The position numbers were made by a program, and so were the translations under genes. The notes beneath the pieces are model-generated. The model had not been told where the DNA came from, searched no databases, and saw nothing but the letters and a program-made list of their open reading frames with translations. DNA of 16,472 bases from Lachnospiraceae bacterium (GTDB taxonomy: Bacteria; Bacillota; Clostridia; Lachnospirales; Lachnospiraceae): NCBI GenBank assembly GCA_003520105.1, contig DOVL01000056.1, forward strand, positions 3,657-20,128. The letters are read 5' to 3'. Shown here piece after piece: positions 6,079 to 16,100 of the stretch (the stretch's first letter is position 1; each line of letters starts with the position of its first letter).

Positions 6079-7944
6079 ATGAGAAGATTTAAAAAACTCA
6101 GTCTTTTAATGGCTTTTGCGGTAGCGTTTTCACTTACCGGATGCGGCGATAAGAAGGACAACGACAATAAAGACGCGAGATCAACTTCGGTAATTACTAC
6201 GGAGGTTACCGAGGCTGCAAAGCCGGGAGAGAAATACCTGCAGTATGCAAATATGACCGAGAAGGAGATAGTTGCATCTCTTACGCTTGAAGAGAAGGCT
6301 TCTCAGATGGTTCTTCCGCAGATTCAGAGTGTTGACAATAAGGCGATGAAGAGCTACTGCTACGGTGGCGTTCTGTCTAAGGTTCAGCTTCTTACCTACG
6401 ATCAGTGGCAGGAGGTTGTTGATGGTTTTCAGACTGCGGCAGTTAATTCCGAGGCCGGTATTCCTTTTATTTACGGACAGGATGATGTTCATGGTGTGAA
6501 TTACGCGCTGAATACGGTTATATTTCCTCATAATATAGGTATGGGCGCAGCAAATGATCCTGAGCTTATGTACGAGGTTGGACTTATCACGGCTGATGAG
6601 GCAAAGCTTTGTCACATGCTTTGGAACTATTCGCCTTGTGTTGCACAGTCGGTTGACCCGAGATGGGGCAGAACCTACGAGAGCTATGGTTCAAACCTGG
6701 ATATAATAAAGAGTCTCAGTGTGCAGTACACCAAGGGGCTTATTGACGGCGGCCTGATCGCATGTCCGAAGCACTTTATAGCTGATGGAAATGTTAAATG
6801 CGGTACGGGCGAGAATTCTGATTCTTATCGCCTCATCGACAGAGGAGATGCTGAACTGACAGATGCTGAGATTGATGAACTTCTTTCGGTTTATCAGGAG
6901 CTGATCGACGCCGGAGCACAGACCATCATGATCAGCCATTCGTCACTTAATGGCGTTAAGATGCATGAAAACGGCGAGTATATCATGAAGCTCAAGAACG
7001 AGATGGGCTTTGAAGGCTTTATCGTGAGCGACTGGAATTCGGTTCAGAATACCTCGTCATCAAGCTACTACGATCAGATGGTTACTGCTGTAAACGCAGG
7101 TATCGATATGTTCATGGAGGTCGATACCTTTAACGATGCGAGAAGCATCATTATAAGAGCTGTAAAGAATGGTGATATTTCCGAGGAACGTGTCAATGAC
7201 GCTGTGGAAAGGATCATCAGAGTAAAGAAAAATGCAGGAGTGATCGCAGATCCGTTCTGTGAAAATATGAAAACCGTTAAGACGGAGACCGGTTCGGATG
7301 AATACAGGGCTGTAGCAGAGAGATGTGTTGAGGAAAGCCTTGTACTTGTGAAGAACGAAGGAAACCTTCTTCCTTTCAAGAAGGGTACGAAGATTTATGT
7401 GACGGGACCTGCCGCTGACAATGCGAAGGCTCAGTGCGGCGGCTGGACACTTGACTGGACAGGAAGTCCGGATAAGGATATTCCGGGAGTTACCACGATA
7501 CTTGCGGGCTTTGAACAGCTTAAGGATAAATATGGTATAGAGATCATCACTGACGAGAGCCGTGCCGCTGAGGCGGATGTTGTGCTCCTCGTTGTTGGTG
7601 AAGAATCATACGCAGAGTGGCTCGGTGATACTGCCGATCTCCAGCTTTGCGGCGCTCTCGGACTTGAGGGAAATTTTAGTGCGATAGAAGAAGCTAAGTC
7701 GCTTGGCAAGCCTATTGTTGCGTGCATCGTTGCCGGAAGAAATGTTATCATTCAGGATCAGGTTAATGATTGGGACAGCGTGGTTATGTGCTACCTTCCG
7801 GGTTCTGAAGGACAGGGTGTTGCAGAGGTTCTCTGCGGTGGTGCAAACTTCAGAGGAAAGCTTCCTAGTCCGTGGTATTCATCACTTGATCAGATACCTG
7901 ATGGAAAACCATGGCTCGAGCAGGGCTTTGGACTGACATATTAA
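6079..7944 (+). CDS. Lipoprotein glycoside hydrolase family 3 (beta-glucosidase/exoglucanase type)
   Basis: This is a secreted, membrane-anchored beta-glycosidase expected to trim glucose or xylose from oligosaccharides at the cell surface. A lipoprotein signal is clear: MRRFKKL, a hydrophobic core, then LTGC with C22 as the lipidated cysteine, followed by a charged, Thr/Glu-rich linker to about residue 50. The GH3 N-terminal barrel carries the conserved KHFIADG (231-237), DPRWGRTYESYG (193-204) and the nucleophile in IVSDW (D318). The C-terminal alpha/beta-sandwich contains VVGEESYAE (505-513), where E513 aligns by motif with the acid/base of barley-type exo-beta-glucanase; this assignment is inference. 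There is no fibronectin-III tail. Its 621 residues fit the compact exo-glucanase subgroup. AAAGGA lies at 6066-6071. It interrupts the t6A gene cluster. Confidence 0.9.
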   Translation: MRRFKKLSLLMAFAVAFSLTGCGDKKDNDNKDARSTSVITTEVTEAAKPGEKYLQYANMTEKEIVASLTLEEKASQMVLPQIQSVDNKAMKSYCYGGVLSKVQLLTYDQWQEVVDGFQTAAVNSEAGIPFIYGQDDVHGVNYALNTVIFPHNIGMGAANDPELMYEVGLITADEAKLCHMLWNYSPCVAQSVDPRWGRTYESYGSNLDIIKSLSVQYTKGLIDGGLIACPKHFIADGNVKCGTGENSDSYRLIDRGDAELTDAEIDELLSVYQELIDAGAQTIMISHSSLNGVKMHENGEYIMKLKNEMGFEGFIVSDWNSVQNTSSSSYYDQMVTAVNAGIDMFMEVDTFNDARSIIIRAVKNGDISEERVNDAVERIIRVKKNAGVIADPFCENMKTVKTETGSDEYRAVAERCVEESLVLVKNEGNLLPFKKGTKIYVTGPAADNAKAQCGGWTLDWTGSPDKDIPGVTTILAGFEQLKDKYGIEIITDESRAAEADVVLLVVGEESYAEWLGDTADLQLCGALGLEGNFSAIEEAKSLGKPIVACIVAGRNVIIQDQVNDWDSVVMCYLPGSEGQGVAEVLCGGANFRGKLPSPWYSSLDQIPDGKPWLEQGFGLTY

Positions 7945-8044
7945 AGTTCGGGGCGACGGCCTGAATATACTGTATTTTATATATCGGACTAAGTACGATA
8001 GCAGGATTTGATGATTATAGATATTTATTACAGGAGAGAAATAG

Positions 8045-8959
8045 ATGCTTGATATCTGTCTTCTCGGCACAGGCGGAATGATGCCTCTGCCATACAGATT
8101 CCTCACCTCTCTTATGGTGAGATACAATGGACATACATTTATGATAGACTGCGGCGAGGCTACGCAGATCTCTGCAAGACTGCAGGGCTGGAGCTTCAAG
8201 GATATTGACGTTATTATGATCACGCATTTTCACGCAGATCATATCAGCGGACTTCCGGGGCTTCTTCTCGCCATGGGTAATTCTGACAGAAGCGATCCGG
8301 TGACGATCATCGGACCGAAAAATATAAAGAAGGTTGTTGATTCTCTTCGCATCATCGCACCGGAGCTTCCGTTCCGCGTGAATTGTGTGGAGATAGAAGG
8401 CTCTGAGCAGAACTTCAATATGTTCGGGCTCAGGCTGAAGGCTTTCAAGGTCAACCATAACATACTTTGCTACGGTTACAGTATGGAACTTGACAGAAAG
8501 GGCCGCTTCAATGCCGATGCTGCAAAAGAGCTTAATATACCTCTTCAGTATTGGAAGGTTCTTCAGAGCGGCGAGGATGTGACGGTCGACGGCAAAGTAT
8601 TTACAAGTAATATGGTTATGGGCGAGGACAGAAAGGGACTTAAGGTGACCTACTGTACCGATACCAGGCCGACCGAAATGATAGCGGAGGTTGCTAAGGG
8701 TTCTGACCTCTTCATCTGCGAGGGTATGTATGGCGAGCAGGATGAGGAGAGCATGGAGAAGGCAAGATCCAAGAAGCATATGACGATGTACGAGGCGGCT
8801 GAGCTTGCCAAGCAGGCAGGCGTTGAGGAACTCTGGCTGACTCATTTTTCACCGTCGATAACCAAGCCGAAGATGTATCTGGATGCGGTCAGAGAAATAT
8901 TTCCAAATGCTGTCATCGGCAAGGACAGGATTACGAAGGAACTTAATTTCGAAGACTGA
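8045..8959 (+). CDS. rnz: Ribonuclease Z (tRNA 3' endonuclease)
   Basis: This metallo-beta-lactamase endonuclease cuts tRNA precursors after the discriminator base. The zinc motif HFHADH is at residues 61-66, with further ligands H138 (KVNHN), D206 (CTDTRP, 204-209) and H267 (THFSP), plus the catalytic-region H245. The segment at about 150-182 corresponds to the flexible exosite arm that grips the tRNA elbow. The N-terminus GTGGMMPLPYRFLTS is the form seen in Clostridia rather than the Bacillus GTSAGVP type. The length of 304 residues is normal. The start is well supported by AGGAG about 8 bases upstream. It sits beside t6A genes, a tRNA-related neighbourhood, although a glycosidase gene intervenes on one side. 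Confidence 0.94.
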   Translation: MLDICLLGTGGMMPLPYRFLTSLMVRYNGHTFMIDCGEATQISARLQGWSFKDIDVIMITHFHADHISGLPGLLLAMGNSDRSDPVTIIGPKNIKKVVDSLRIIAPELPFRVNCVEIEGSEQNFNMFGLRLKAFKVNHNILCYGYSMELDRKGRFNADAAKELNIPLQYWKVLQSGEDVTVDGKVFTSNMVMGEDRKGLKVTYCTDTRPTEMIAEVAKGSDLFICEGMYGEQDEESMEKARSKKHMTMYEAAELAKQAGVEELWLTHFSPSITKPKMYLDAVREIFPNAVIGKDRITKELNFED

Positions 8960-9039
8960 GCAAAGGACGAAGATGAATTTACATGACCGGCACCACTCTT
9001 GGTGATCGGTACATGGATTGAAACAGAAAGAGATAGAAA

Positions 9040-10059
9040 ATGGAAGACGTTGTAATACTCGGAATTGAATCATCGTGCGACGAAACGGCAGCGGCTGTTG
9101 TTGTGAACGGAAGGAATGTCAGATCCAATGTTATTTATTCCCAGGTTCCGCTTCACACTCTCTACGGCGGCGTTGTTCCGGAAATCGCATCGAGAAAGCA
9201 TATAGAGAAGATCAATCAGGTTATCAGGAAGGCTCTTCTGGATGCCGAAATGACCTGGGAGGATATCACTGCGATCGCTGTTACCTATGGACCGGGACTT
9301 GTGGGACCACTTCTTGTGGGCGTCGGTGCAGCCAAGGCTATCAGTTATGCGAAGAACATCCCTCTTGTCGGAGTTCATCACATCGAGGGACACATTTCCG
9401 CAAATTATATTGAAAATAAAGATCTTGAGCCGCCGTTTATGTGCCTCGTTGCATCAGGCGGACATTCACATATTGTAAAATGTACCGATTATGGAAAATA
9501 TGAGATAATCGGCAGGACCAGAGATGATGCGGCAGGAGAAGCCTTCGATAAGGTTGCCCGCGCAATCGGACTCGGTTATCCGGGTGGTCCGAAGGTTGAT
9601 AAGCTTGCTAAGGAAGGAAATCCGGATGCGATCGAGTTTCCGAAGTCGCATTTTGCTGATGCGCCTTATGATTTCTCCTTCAGCGGTATCAAGTCGGCTG
9701 TGCTGAATTATCTCAACAGCTGTGATATGAAGGGTATAGAGGTAAATAAGGCTGATGTTGCTGCATCCTTCCAGAAGGCCGTAATAGAAGTACTTACGGA
9801 AAATGCGGTTAAAGCTGCAAAGGATTTCGGGTGCGAGAGGCTTGCTCTTGCGGGCGGTGTCGCTGCGAACAGCAGTCTCAGAGAACATATGAGAAGCGAG
9901 GCTGAAAAAGCCGGGCTTAAGTTTTATAATCCGTCGCTTATTTTCTGTACCGACAATGCGGCAATGATCGGCGTAGCCGGATACTATGATTATATGCGTG
10001 GAATTCGTGATGATTACAGTCTCAATGCGGTACCAAATCTGAAGATCGGAACGAGATAG
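9040..10059 (+). CDS. tsaD: tRNA N6-adenosine threonylcarbamoyltransferase TsaD (Gcp)
   Basis: This is the catalytic subunit that transfers the threonylcarbamoyl group to A37 of ANN-decoding tRNAs, working with TsaB and TsaE. ASKHA-fold motifs are intact: [14 protein letters not shown] (8-21), [11 protein letters not shown] (42-52), the metal-binding HHIEGH (113-118; H114 and H118), ASGGHSH (138-144), [10 protein letters not shown] (212-221), GGVAAN (272-277) and the C-terminal TDNAAMIG with metal ligand D305. The length of 339 residues is standard. It is usually adjacent to rimI; here about 3 kb containing a GH3 lipoprotein and rnz separates them. The remaining pathway gene (tsaC/ywlC) is not in the window. 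Confidence 0.96.
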   Translation: MEDVVILGIESSCDETAAAVVVNGRNVRSNVIYSQVPLHTLYGGVVPEIASRKHIEKINQVIRKALLDAEMTWEDITAIAVTYGPGLVGPLLVGVGAAKAISYAKNIPLVGVHHIEGHISANYIENKDLEPPFMCLVASGGHSHIVKCTDYGKYEIIGRTRDDAAGEAFDKVARAIGLGYPGGPKVDKLAKEGNPDAIEFPKSHFADAPYDFSFSGIKSAVLNYLNSCDMKGIEVNKADVAASFQKAVIEVLTENAVKAAKDFGCERLALAGGVAANSSLREHMRSEAEKAGLKFYNPSLIFCTDNAAMIGVAGYYDYMRGIRDDYSLNAVPNLKIGTR

Positions 10060-10189
10060 TATAGTAGATGCGATTGTTCAGATAGTATATTCGATATTTC
10101 GGAGATGATTGACAAGTGAGACGTATGTTTACGGATTTGATTGGTAAATATATGTATGTCATGATTCAAGGTGATGTAGAGGGGAAAAT

Positions 10190-10879
10190 ATGGTTTCAGC
10201 AATAGTTCTTGCCGGCGGCAGCGGCAGCAGAATGAAGAGTGATAAAGCGAAACAGTTTATCGATATAGACGGAAGGCCTCTTATTTATTATGCGTTAAAG
10301 GTGTTTGAGGCGAGTATAGTGGATGAGATCATCCTTGTCACCAGGCAGCAGGATATCAACACTATGCGTGAAGAGGTTGTAAAGAAATACTCATTTAATA
10401 AGGTCAGGAAGATAGTTGCCGGAGGCAAGGAGAGATACGATTCTGTGGAAAACGGACTCAGAGCCTGCGATAAGCGGAATAGTATCATTATGATCCATGA
10501 CGGTGCGAGACCGTTTGTTACAAATGCAATGATCCTTTCTTCTATTTCCGAGGTTAGGCGCTGCAAGGCGTGCACGGTTGGTGTTCCGGTGAAGGATACG
10601 ATCAAGGTGGTTGATGAAGAGGGCTATGGTGTAGAGACACCGGACAGGAGCACGCTCTATCAGATCCAGACTCCACAGACCTTTGACAGGAAAATACTCG
10701 TCGAGGCTTACAGCAGGATGAGAGCAGACGAAAGAGGCAGAGTTGTGATCACCGATGACACCATGCTTGTCGAGAAGTATCTGGATATAAAATCCAAGGT
10801 GGTTGAGGGCAGCTATAACAATATCAAAGTCACCACTCCGGAGGATATTCTGATCGCTAAAGCGATACTGAACAGCTGA
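10190..10879 (+). CDS. ispD: 2-C-methyl-D-erythritol 4-phosphate cytidylyltransferase
   Basis: It catalyses CTP-dependent cytidylylation of MEP, the third step of the non-mevalonate isoprenoid pathway. The nucleotide-binding start AIVLAGGSGSRM (residues 4-15) with K21 (AKQF), HDGARPF (103-109), VPVKDTIK (132-139), QTPQTF (160-165), TDD (188-190) and NIKVTTPEDI (211-220) together are diagnostic. The tarI-type ribitol-phosphate cytidylyltransferases are related, but VPVKDTIK and the overall spacing fit IspD better. The length of 229 residues is normal and there is no IspF fusion. AGAGGGG at 10178-10184 supports the start. Its stop is only 26 bases before the RCK/RyR gene, so that gene may be read through from here. 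Confidence 0.9.
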   Translation: MVSAIVLAGGSGSRMKSDKAKQFIDIDGRPLIYYALKVFEASIVDEIILVTRQQDINTMREEVVKKYSFNKVRKIVAGGKERYDSVENGLRACDKRNSIIMIHDGARPFVTNAMILSSISEVRRCKACTVGVPVKDTIKVVDEEGYGVETPDRSTLYQIQTPQTFDRKILVEAYSRMRADERGRVVITDDTMLVEKYLDIKSKVVEGSYNNIKVTTPEDILIAKAILNS

Positions 10880-10905
10880 TCATACGGATTGATGGGGGAA
10901 AAGCT

Positions 10906-13098
10906 ATGGTCTACACGATCTTCAGTATATTTTTCATACTGCTTCTGGTGTATGTAGTGACCAGAACAGTCTACGGATATTTTCGAAGGAACAGAAAGGA
11001 AAGGATACTCTATCTCAGAGAGTTCAAGAAAGGCAAATGTGTTGCCATCTATCTGATCGCCATACCGCTTTTCTTTCTGGGCTATATCTATGTTCAGGAG
11101 AGTGGACCTTATGCTGTATTTGAGTCCATCTCGAAAACTTTTAATTCAGTAATAAATATGGTTGCCCTTCGTTTCGAGTTTATGAACGTCGAAACCCTCA
11201 TGAAGGACAATTATCTATACGGTGTAGCGGTTATAGTCTGCAACATCCTCTGCATTCTCAACGCAGGCGTCTTCATAGCTTCGCTTGCCCAGCAGTATTT
11301 CTGGGAGGAAGCATGTCATAGGAGATTCAATAAAAACTCAGGGGAAAAATATATTTTAGTTGGCGATAATCTGGGCTGTCGCAGAATTTATAATTCAATT
11401 ACGGATGGCCGAAAGATACTTGTTTCAGCTGGCTCGAAAAAGGATATAAGCGAGCTTTACATGGAAAATATAGATTCCTTCGCTATAAATGATGAACTGG
11501 ATTTTCTGATTCCTCAGATTCGGAGCTTTGCTAAAAAATCAGACAACGAAAACACTAAACTTTTCATTGTGATAAATACAGAGGATGAAAACAAGAACCT
11601 TCACATCACAGAAAAGCTGAGAGAAGTGATCCATGACAGGTTTGGTGATAATCCGGATCTATATATGAGGCTCCGCATCTATGTATTTGCCTCATCAATG
11701 TATGAGGGGCTTTACCATGATACGGAGACTTCGATCGGGTGCTTCAGACTTGTCAACAAATATAAGATAGTTGGGATGGACTTTGCCGAGAAATACCCTC
11801 ACGCCCTTGGAATGCGTGGATATATCGATTACGAGACCTCACTTGTGGATGGTGGATTAAATATCAATACTGTATTTGTCGGCTTTGGAGATATTAATCG
11901 TGAGATATACAGATATCTCAGCATTACTGATCAGTTTATAAGTATGGATGGCGGTAGAATTCACAGTCATCCGGTGAATTATCATATATTTGACATAAAC
12001 AATGCTCAGGATGATGTCACGCTTTGTCAGGATCACTACAGATACCTGAACGAGTTTTGTCACTATGATGAGGGAAGCGGTTTATATGTTCCGAAGGTTG
12101 ATACTGAGAAATATCTCCCTCTTCCGGAGCTCCCATCAAGAGATTTCTTCCATAGGATAAATATCAATGACAAGGAGTTTTACCGGATTCTCCGCAGCAT
12201 TTTTACGAAGGATGGCAATAATTTTAATCGTATTGTGGTCGCAGTCGGAAGTGACATGGAGAATCTGAATATAGCCGGTAGACTGAAAGTTAAACTGAAT
12301 GATTGGAATATCAGTAATACAAATATATATGTTTATTCAAGAGAGAAGGAAGATGGTGTTCTTCAGGATAACATCTGTTATTTTGGTAATGAAGAGAAAA
12401 ATATCTACAATATGGCTGAGATTGACGACAGCATGTTGATCCATTTTTCATTGAACAGGAATCGCGTCTACGCCTTGGAAAGCGCAAGAAAGACAGGAAC
12501 AAGGCAGAGCGAGGAGGAGGTAAGGAGAATAGCTGACCGTAAATGGTTTGTTGAATGGCCTGAGAACAAGAGGGATTCCAACCTTTATGCCTCACTTGCA
12601 GTCAGAAGCAAGCTTCTTATGATGGGGCTTGATTATGAAAAGAAAAAAGCGAATGGAAAATATCTGTCATATGACGAATACATGGCGATTTACGCAGGTG
12701 ACGATCTTCCGACTTTTGATGAAGGAGGCAGTCACGGAAAGGGCTCCGGTGTTAGAAAAATCATGGACGTAAGGGCTTCCAGAGCGTATAATATGGCTTA
12801 TCAGGAGCACCTGAGATGGAATGCATATATGCTGAGCTGCGGCATAGTTCCGGCGGATAAGGAAACGATCTTATGTGAGAAGGATGAAGACGGTAATTTC
12901 ACAAACGGAAACAGTTACCTGAAGCGTCATCATGGTAATCTCACTGATTTCGACGGACTTCGCGAGTTCGCAAAAATGATAGCAGAGCGAGATGGTATTT
13001 CTGCAGAAAAGGTGGATGTTATCTGTTACGATTACCAGATACTTGATGATGCATGGTGGATACTGGATGAGATAGGTTATGGTATCAAGAGAGCGTAA
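10906..13098 (+). CDS. Membrane protein with Rossmann/RCK-like and C-terminal RyR-type domains
   Basis: The 730 residues divide into a membrane part and a large soluble part. Predicted helices lie at about 3-22, 45-64 and 104-126. The Arg/Lys-rich loop after helix 1 places the N-terminus outside and the bulk of the protein in the cytoplasm. A Rossmann-like strand-loop KYILVGDNLG starts at 148, and a second, clearer one, TVFVGFGDINREIYRYL, lies at 322-338. RIVVAVGSDMENLNIAGRL at 442-460 resembles the latter half of a TrkA-N/RCK unit. The C-terminus carries two RyR-type elements: KRDSN...KLLMMG at 555-574, and a fuller block at about 625-727 with EHLRW (634-638), KRHH (673-676), DFDGL and a closing GYGI. 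This matches bacterial membrane-RCK-RyR proteins of unknown function. No potassium selectivity filter is visible in the 65-103 loop. GGGGGA at 10894-10899 supports the start. Confidence 0.6.
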   Translation: MVYTIFSIFFILLLVYVVTRTVYGYFRRNRKERILYLREFKKGKCVAIYLIAIPLFFLGYIYVQESGPYAVFESISKTFNSVINMVALRFEFMNVETLMKDNYLYGVAVIVCNILCILNAGVFIASLAQQYFWEEACHRRFNKNSGEKYILVGDNLGCRRIYNSITDGRKILVSAGSKKDISELYMENIDSFAINDELDFLIPQIRSFAKKSDNENTKLFIVINTEDENKNLHITEKLREVIHDRFGDNPDLYMRLRIYVFASSMYEGLYHDTETSIGCFRLVNKYKIVGMDFAEKYPHALGMRGYIDYETSLVDGGLNINTVFVGFGDINREIYRYLSITDQFISMDGGRIHSHPVNYHIFDINNAQDDVTLCQDHYRYLNEFCHYDEGSGLYVPKVDTEKYLPLPELPSRDFFHRININDKEFYRILRSIFTKDGNNFNRIVVAVGSDMENLNIAGRLKVKLNDWNISNTNIYVYSREKEDGVLQDNICYFGNEEKNIYNMAEIDDSMLIHFSLNRNRVYALESARKTGTRQSEEEVRRIADRKWFVEWPENKRDSNLYASLAVRSKLLMMGLDYEKKKANGKYLSYDEYMAIYAGDDLPTFDEGGSHGKGSGVRKIMDVRASRAYNMAYQEHLRWNAYMLSCGIVPADKETILCEKDEDGNFTNGNSYLKRHHGNLTDFDGLREFAKMIAERDGISAEKVDVICYDYQILDDAWWILDEIGYGIKRA

Positions 13099-13138
13099 CA
13101 GCTAATTTTACTGGATAAAATAAACTGGGGGTGAAGAA

Positions 13139-16100
13139 ATGCATGATGTTTTTATCAGCTATTCTACCAAAAATAAAAATGTAGCCGATGCTGTTGTGGC
13201 GAATTTTGAGCAACACGGTATCAAATGCTGGTATGCGCCCCGCGATATCCTTCCGGGTGAAGAATGGGTATCTGCTATCAGGGAAGGCTTAAATATAGCA
13301 ACTATATTTGTTCTGATTTATACAGAGGAATCCAATAAGTCGCGACAGGTCATGAATGAGGTTGCTCTTGCTTTCAATTCGGGTAAGACTCTGATACCTT
13401 TCCGATTAACCGAGAGTGTGATGAACAATGAACTGGAGTATTATCTTACAAGAGTTCATTGGCTTGATGCTGTCACGAATCCTCTTAATCAAAATATTAA
13501 TACCCTTCGGGAATACGTTTCTCTCGTGCTTGGTCGTACTGAGGGCGTAACACCGATCCTTCATAAGGCGGGTGAAGTGCCGGGGAAGGCTTCTGATCCG
13601 GGCGTAAGTCAGGCGGCTGTTTCCGGTGGCCGTACGTCCGATTCAGACTCAGGCCGGTTGGAGGAACAGACTTCAGTAAGGAAGAGTAAAAAGAAGATCA
13701 TTATTCCGGCGGTGATTGCAGCACTGGTGGCTGCTGTTGTTGTAGGGATTTTTATATTTGGAGGGAAAAAGAAGACTTCCGGCGGTAAGAGTTTTGAGGT
13801 GGGGAAGGAAGCTTATTATTCCGAATATCGCAGCAGTGAGGATAGTGATAAAGCTCTTGAAGATATGACCAAGGCTGCTGAAAAGGGTGATGCTGATGCA
13901 TACTATTATCTCGGAAGGCTGGCAGAAAGAGCTTATGATTACCCTGAGGCGCGTAAGCAATATGAGAAGGGCGTGGAAAAAGGCAGTGCTCTTGCAAAGT
14001 TTGGTCTTGCAAGACTTTATCAGAACGGCAGGAGTGTGAGTGCTGATATCGAGCAGGCTGAGAAGCTTTATAATGAGGCACTTGATGCAGGCGCAACCGA
14101 AGCGTATTTTGAACTTGGTATTATGGCATGGAAGGGTTTATCCGGAGAGGGTGCCACAAAAGAGGCTGATGCGGAAGCTGCTTTGGAATACTTTGAGAAA
14201 GCAACAAAATGCAAGGACAGAGAAGTTGCGGCATACGCTTACATGTATATGGGAGAGGTTTATCGTCTCGGAACCGGCGGAATCGGAATGGATATGGACA
14301 AGGCTGCCGGATATTATGAGAAAGCGATAGAGACGTATCCTTACCTGGAGGGTGAGGCAAAATATTTCCTCGGAATGGGCTATGATACGGCTTGTGATGA
14401 TATTCACGCTGACAGAACCTTTGCTGAGGCGAAGGAGTTCCTTGAGAAGGCAGCGGCTGAAGGCGATACCCGGTCGATGTATTATCTCGGAAATATGTAC
14501 CGCTTTGGTTTTGGTGTAAAGAAGGATGGCCTTACAGCTTATTCTGATTATTATAAGAAAGCGGCTGAGGCCGGAGATACTGATTCGATGTATTGGATCG
14601 CAATGATGTATCAGAATGGACTGGCCGGTGTGACCGTTGATTATGAAGAGGCATACGAGTGGTTTTATAAGGCTGCTGTCATCGGTGACGGTGCTTCAAT
14701 GAAGGCCATAGGCGACCTGTATTATTTCGGGAATTATGGTCTGACTCAGGATGGAGAGAAAAATTATGAAAGGGCGCTCTATTATTATGAGGAGGCTGTA
14801 AAAGCCGGCGATGGGGCAGCCTGTATCTCACTTTCTGAAATGTACCGTTTTGGAAGAGGAGTTGAAAAGGATATTACGAAGGCCAAGTCACTTTTAGAGG
14901 ACTCTATAAGACTCGGTGAGGTTGACGGGCTTTATTGGCTGGGACTCTATTATATGGAATATGCCGATCAGGACGGAGAGAAGCTCGATACTGAAAAGGC
15001 AGTTCAGCTTTTTAAGCGCGCTGCGGAGTCAGGGAGTTCAAAGGCTCTGAATTATCTGGGTATGATGTGTTATAATGGGGCAGATTTTGCGTCCGGTATG
15101 GATGATACGGAGAGGAAAAAAACTGCGGAGGAATATCTTATCGCTGCGGCTCAGTCGGGGCAGAACAGAAATGCTTTTGAAAATCTTGGATTTATGTATT
15201 GGAAGGAGGCTTATTCTGCTGATACTGAAGAGGAGGCTGATAAGCTCTTCGCAAAAGCACTGGGTTACTATAATAAGGCGGTTGATCTGGATTCAAAGAC
15301 TGCACTTACCGCCATCGGAAAGATGTACTGGTTCGGAAATATAGGTAAGAAGGACGACGGAACCTCTGATTATGAAGAGGCGGTTAAATGGTTCCAGAAG
15401 GGCGAAGAGGCCGGAGATGGCGAGGCGATGTATTATCTGGCGTATGAATACCTCTATGGAACAGGTGCCATGGCGCAGGATACTGACAAGGCGTGCGAAA
15501 AAGCTATGGTAGCATTTGATGCCGGATACTCCGACGCTTCGGAGCTTCTGATAGAGATTGCGGAACATTATATTAATGAGGATTTTGAGTATTCCTTAGC
15601 ATCGGAATATGACAAGGCGCTGGCTATATATAATAAGCTTATTGAAGCCGGTGTCGAGGATGGACGTATCTACTGCAGATTGGGATATCTGAATTATTAC
15701 GGATTGATCGGAAATAATAATTATGCCGAGGCGGTGGCTGATTTTGAAAAATCGCTTTCACTTGGATATGAAGGAAAGAAGCTTGGATGGATGTATGGAG
15801 CTTTATCTCGGATATATTATAATGGTGCAGAGGGTATTGCCATTGATAATAAAAAGGCTGCGGAGTATGCCGAAAAGGGATCGGAGCTTAAGGATGCGAC
15901 CTCATTTGTTTGCATGGGATTTCTTTATCAGGATGGTTACTATTCCAAGGATGATGTGTCGAACAGCAGAAAATGTACGGAGTATCATTTGAAGGGAGCA
16001 GAGGCATACAAGACTGTAGAGGAAAATAAAAGTGTATATCAGGCAGTTCTTGGAATCATTAAAGAAAATATTGATTCCGGATATCTTGATCCGGAGGTGC

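Noticed and set aside
8015..8845. 276-residue reverse-strand ORF opposite RNase Z
   Set aside because: RNase Z on the + strand is unambiguous with all metal ligands. The reverse frame has no recognisable motif, is rich in Leu/His/Arg as expected of an antisense shadow, and lacks a ribosome site.
8960..9039. Terminator between rnz and tsaD
   Set aside because: Only a 5-bp CACCA/TGGTG stem with a CTCT loop and no U-run. Too weak, and the 80-base spacing suits readthrough.
10109..10137. TTGACA upstream of ispD as a promoter
   Set aside because: No acceptable -10 hexamer lies 16-18 bases downstream (around 10131-10138 the sequence is ACGGATTT), so the hexamer alone is not enough.
10125..10205. 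26-residue ORF overlapping the ispD start
   Set aside because: It overlaps ispD out of frame, has no ribosome site of its own and no recognisable sequence. Probably chance.
10190..10879. Ribitol-5-phosphate cytidylyltransferase (TarI)
   Set aside because: It is a related family, but the VPVKDTIK, QTPQTF and NIKVTTPEDI motifs fit IspD, and no teichoic-acid genes adjoin it.
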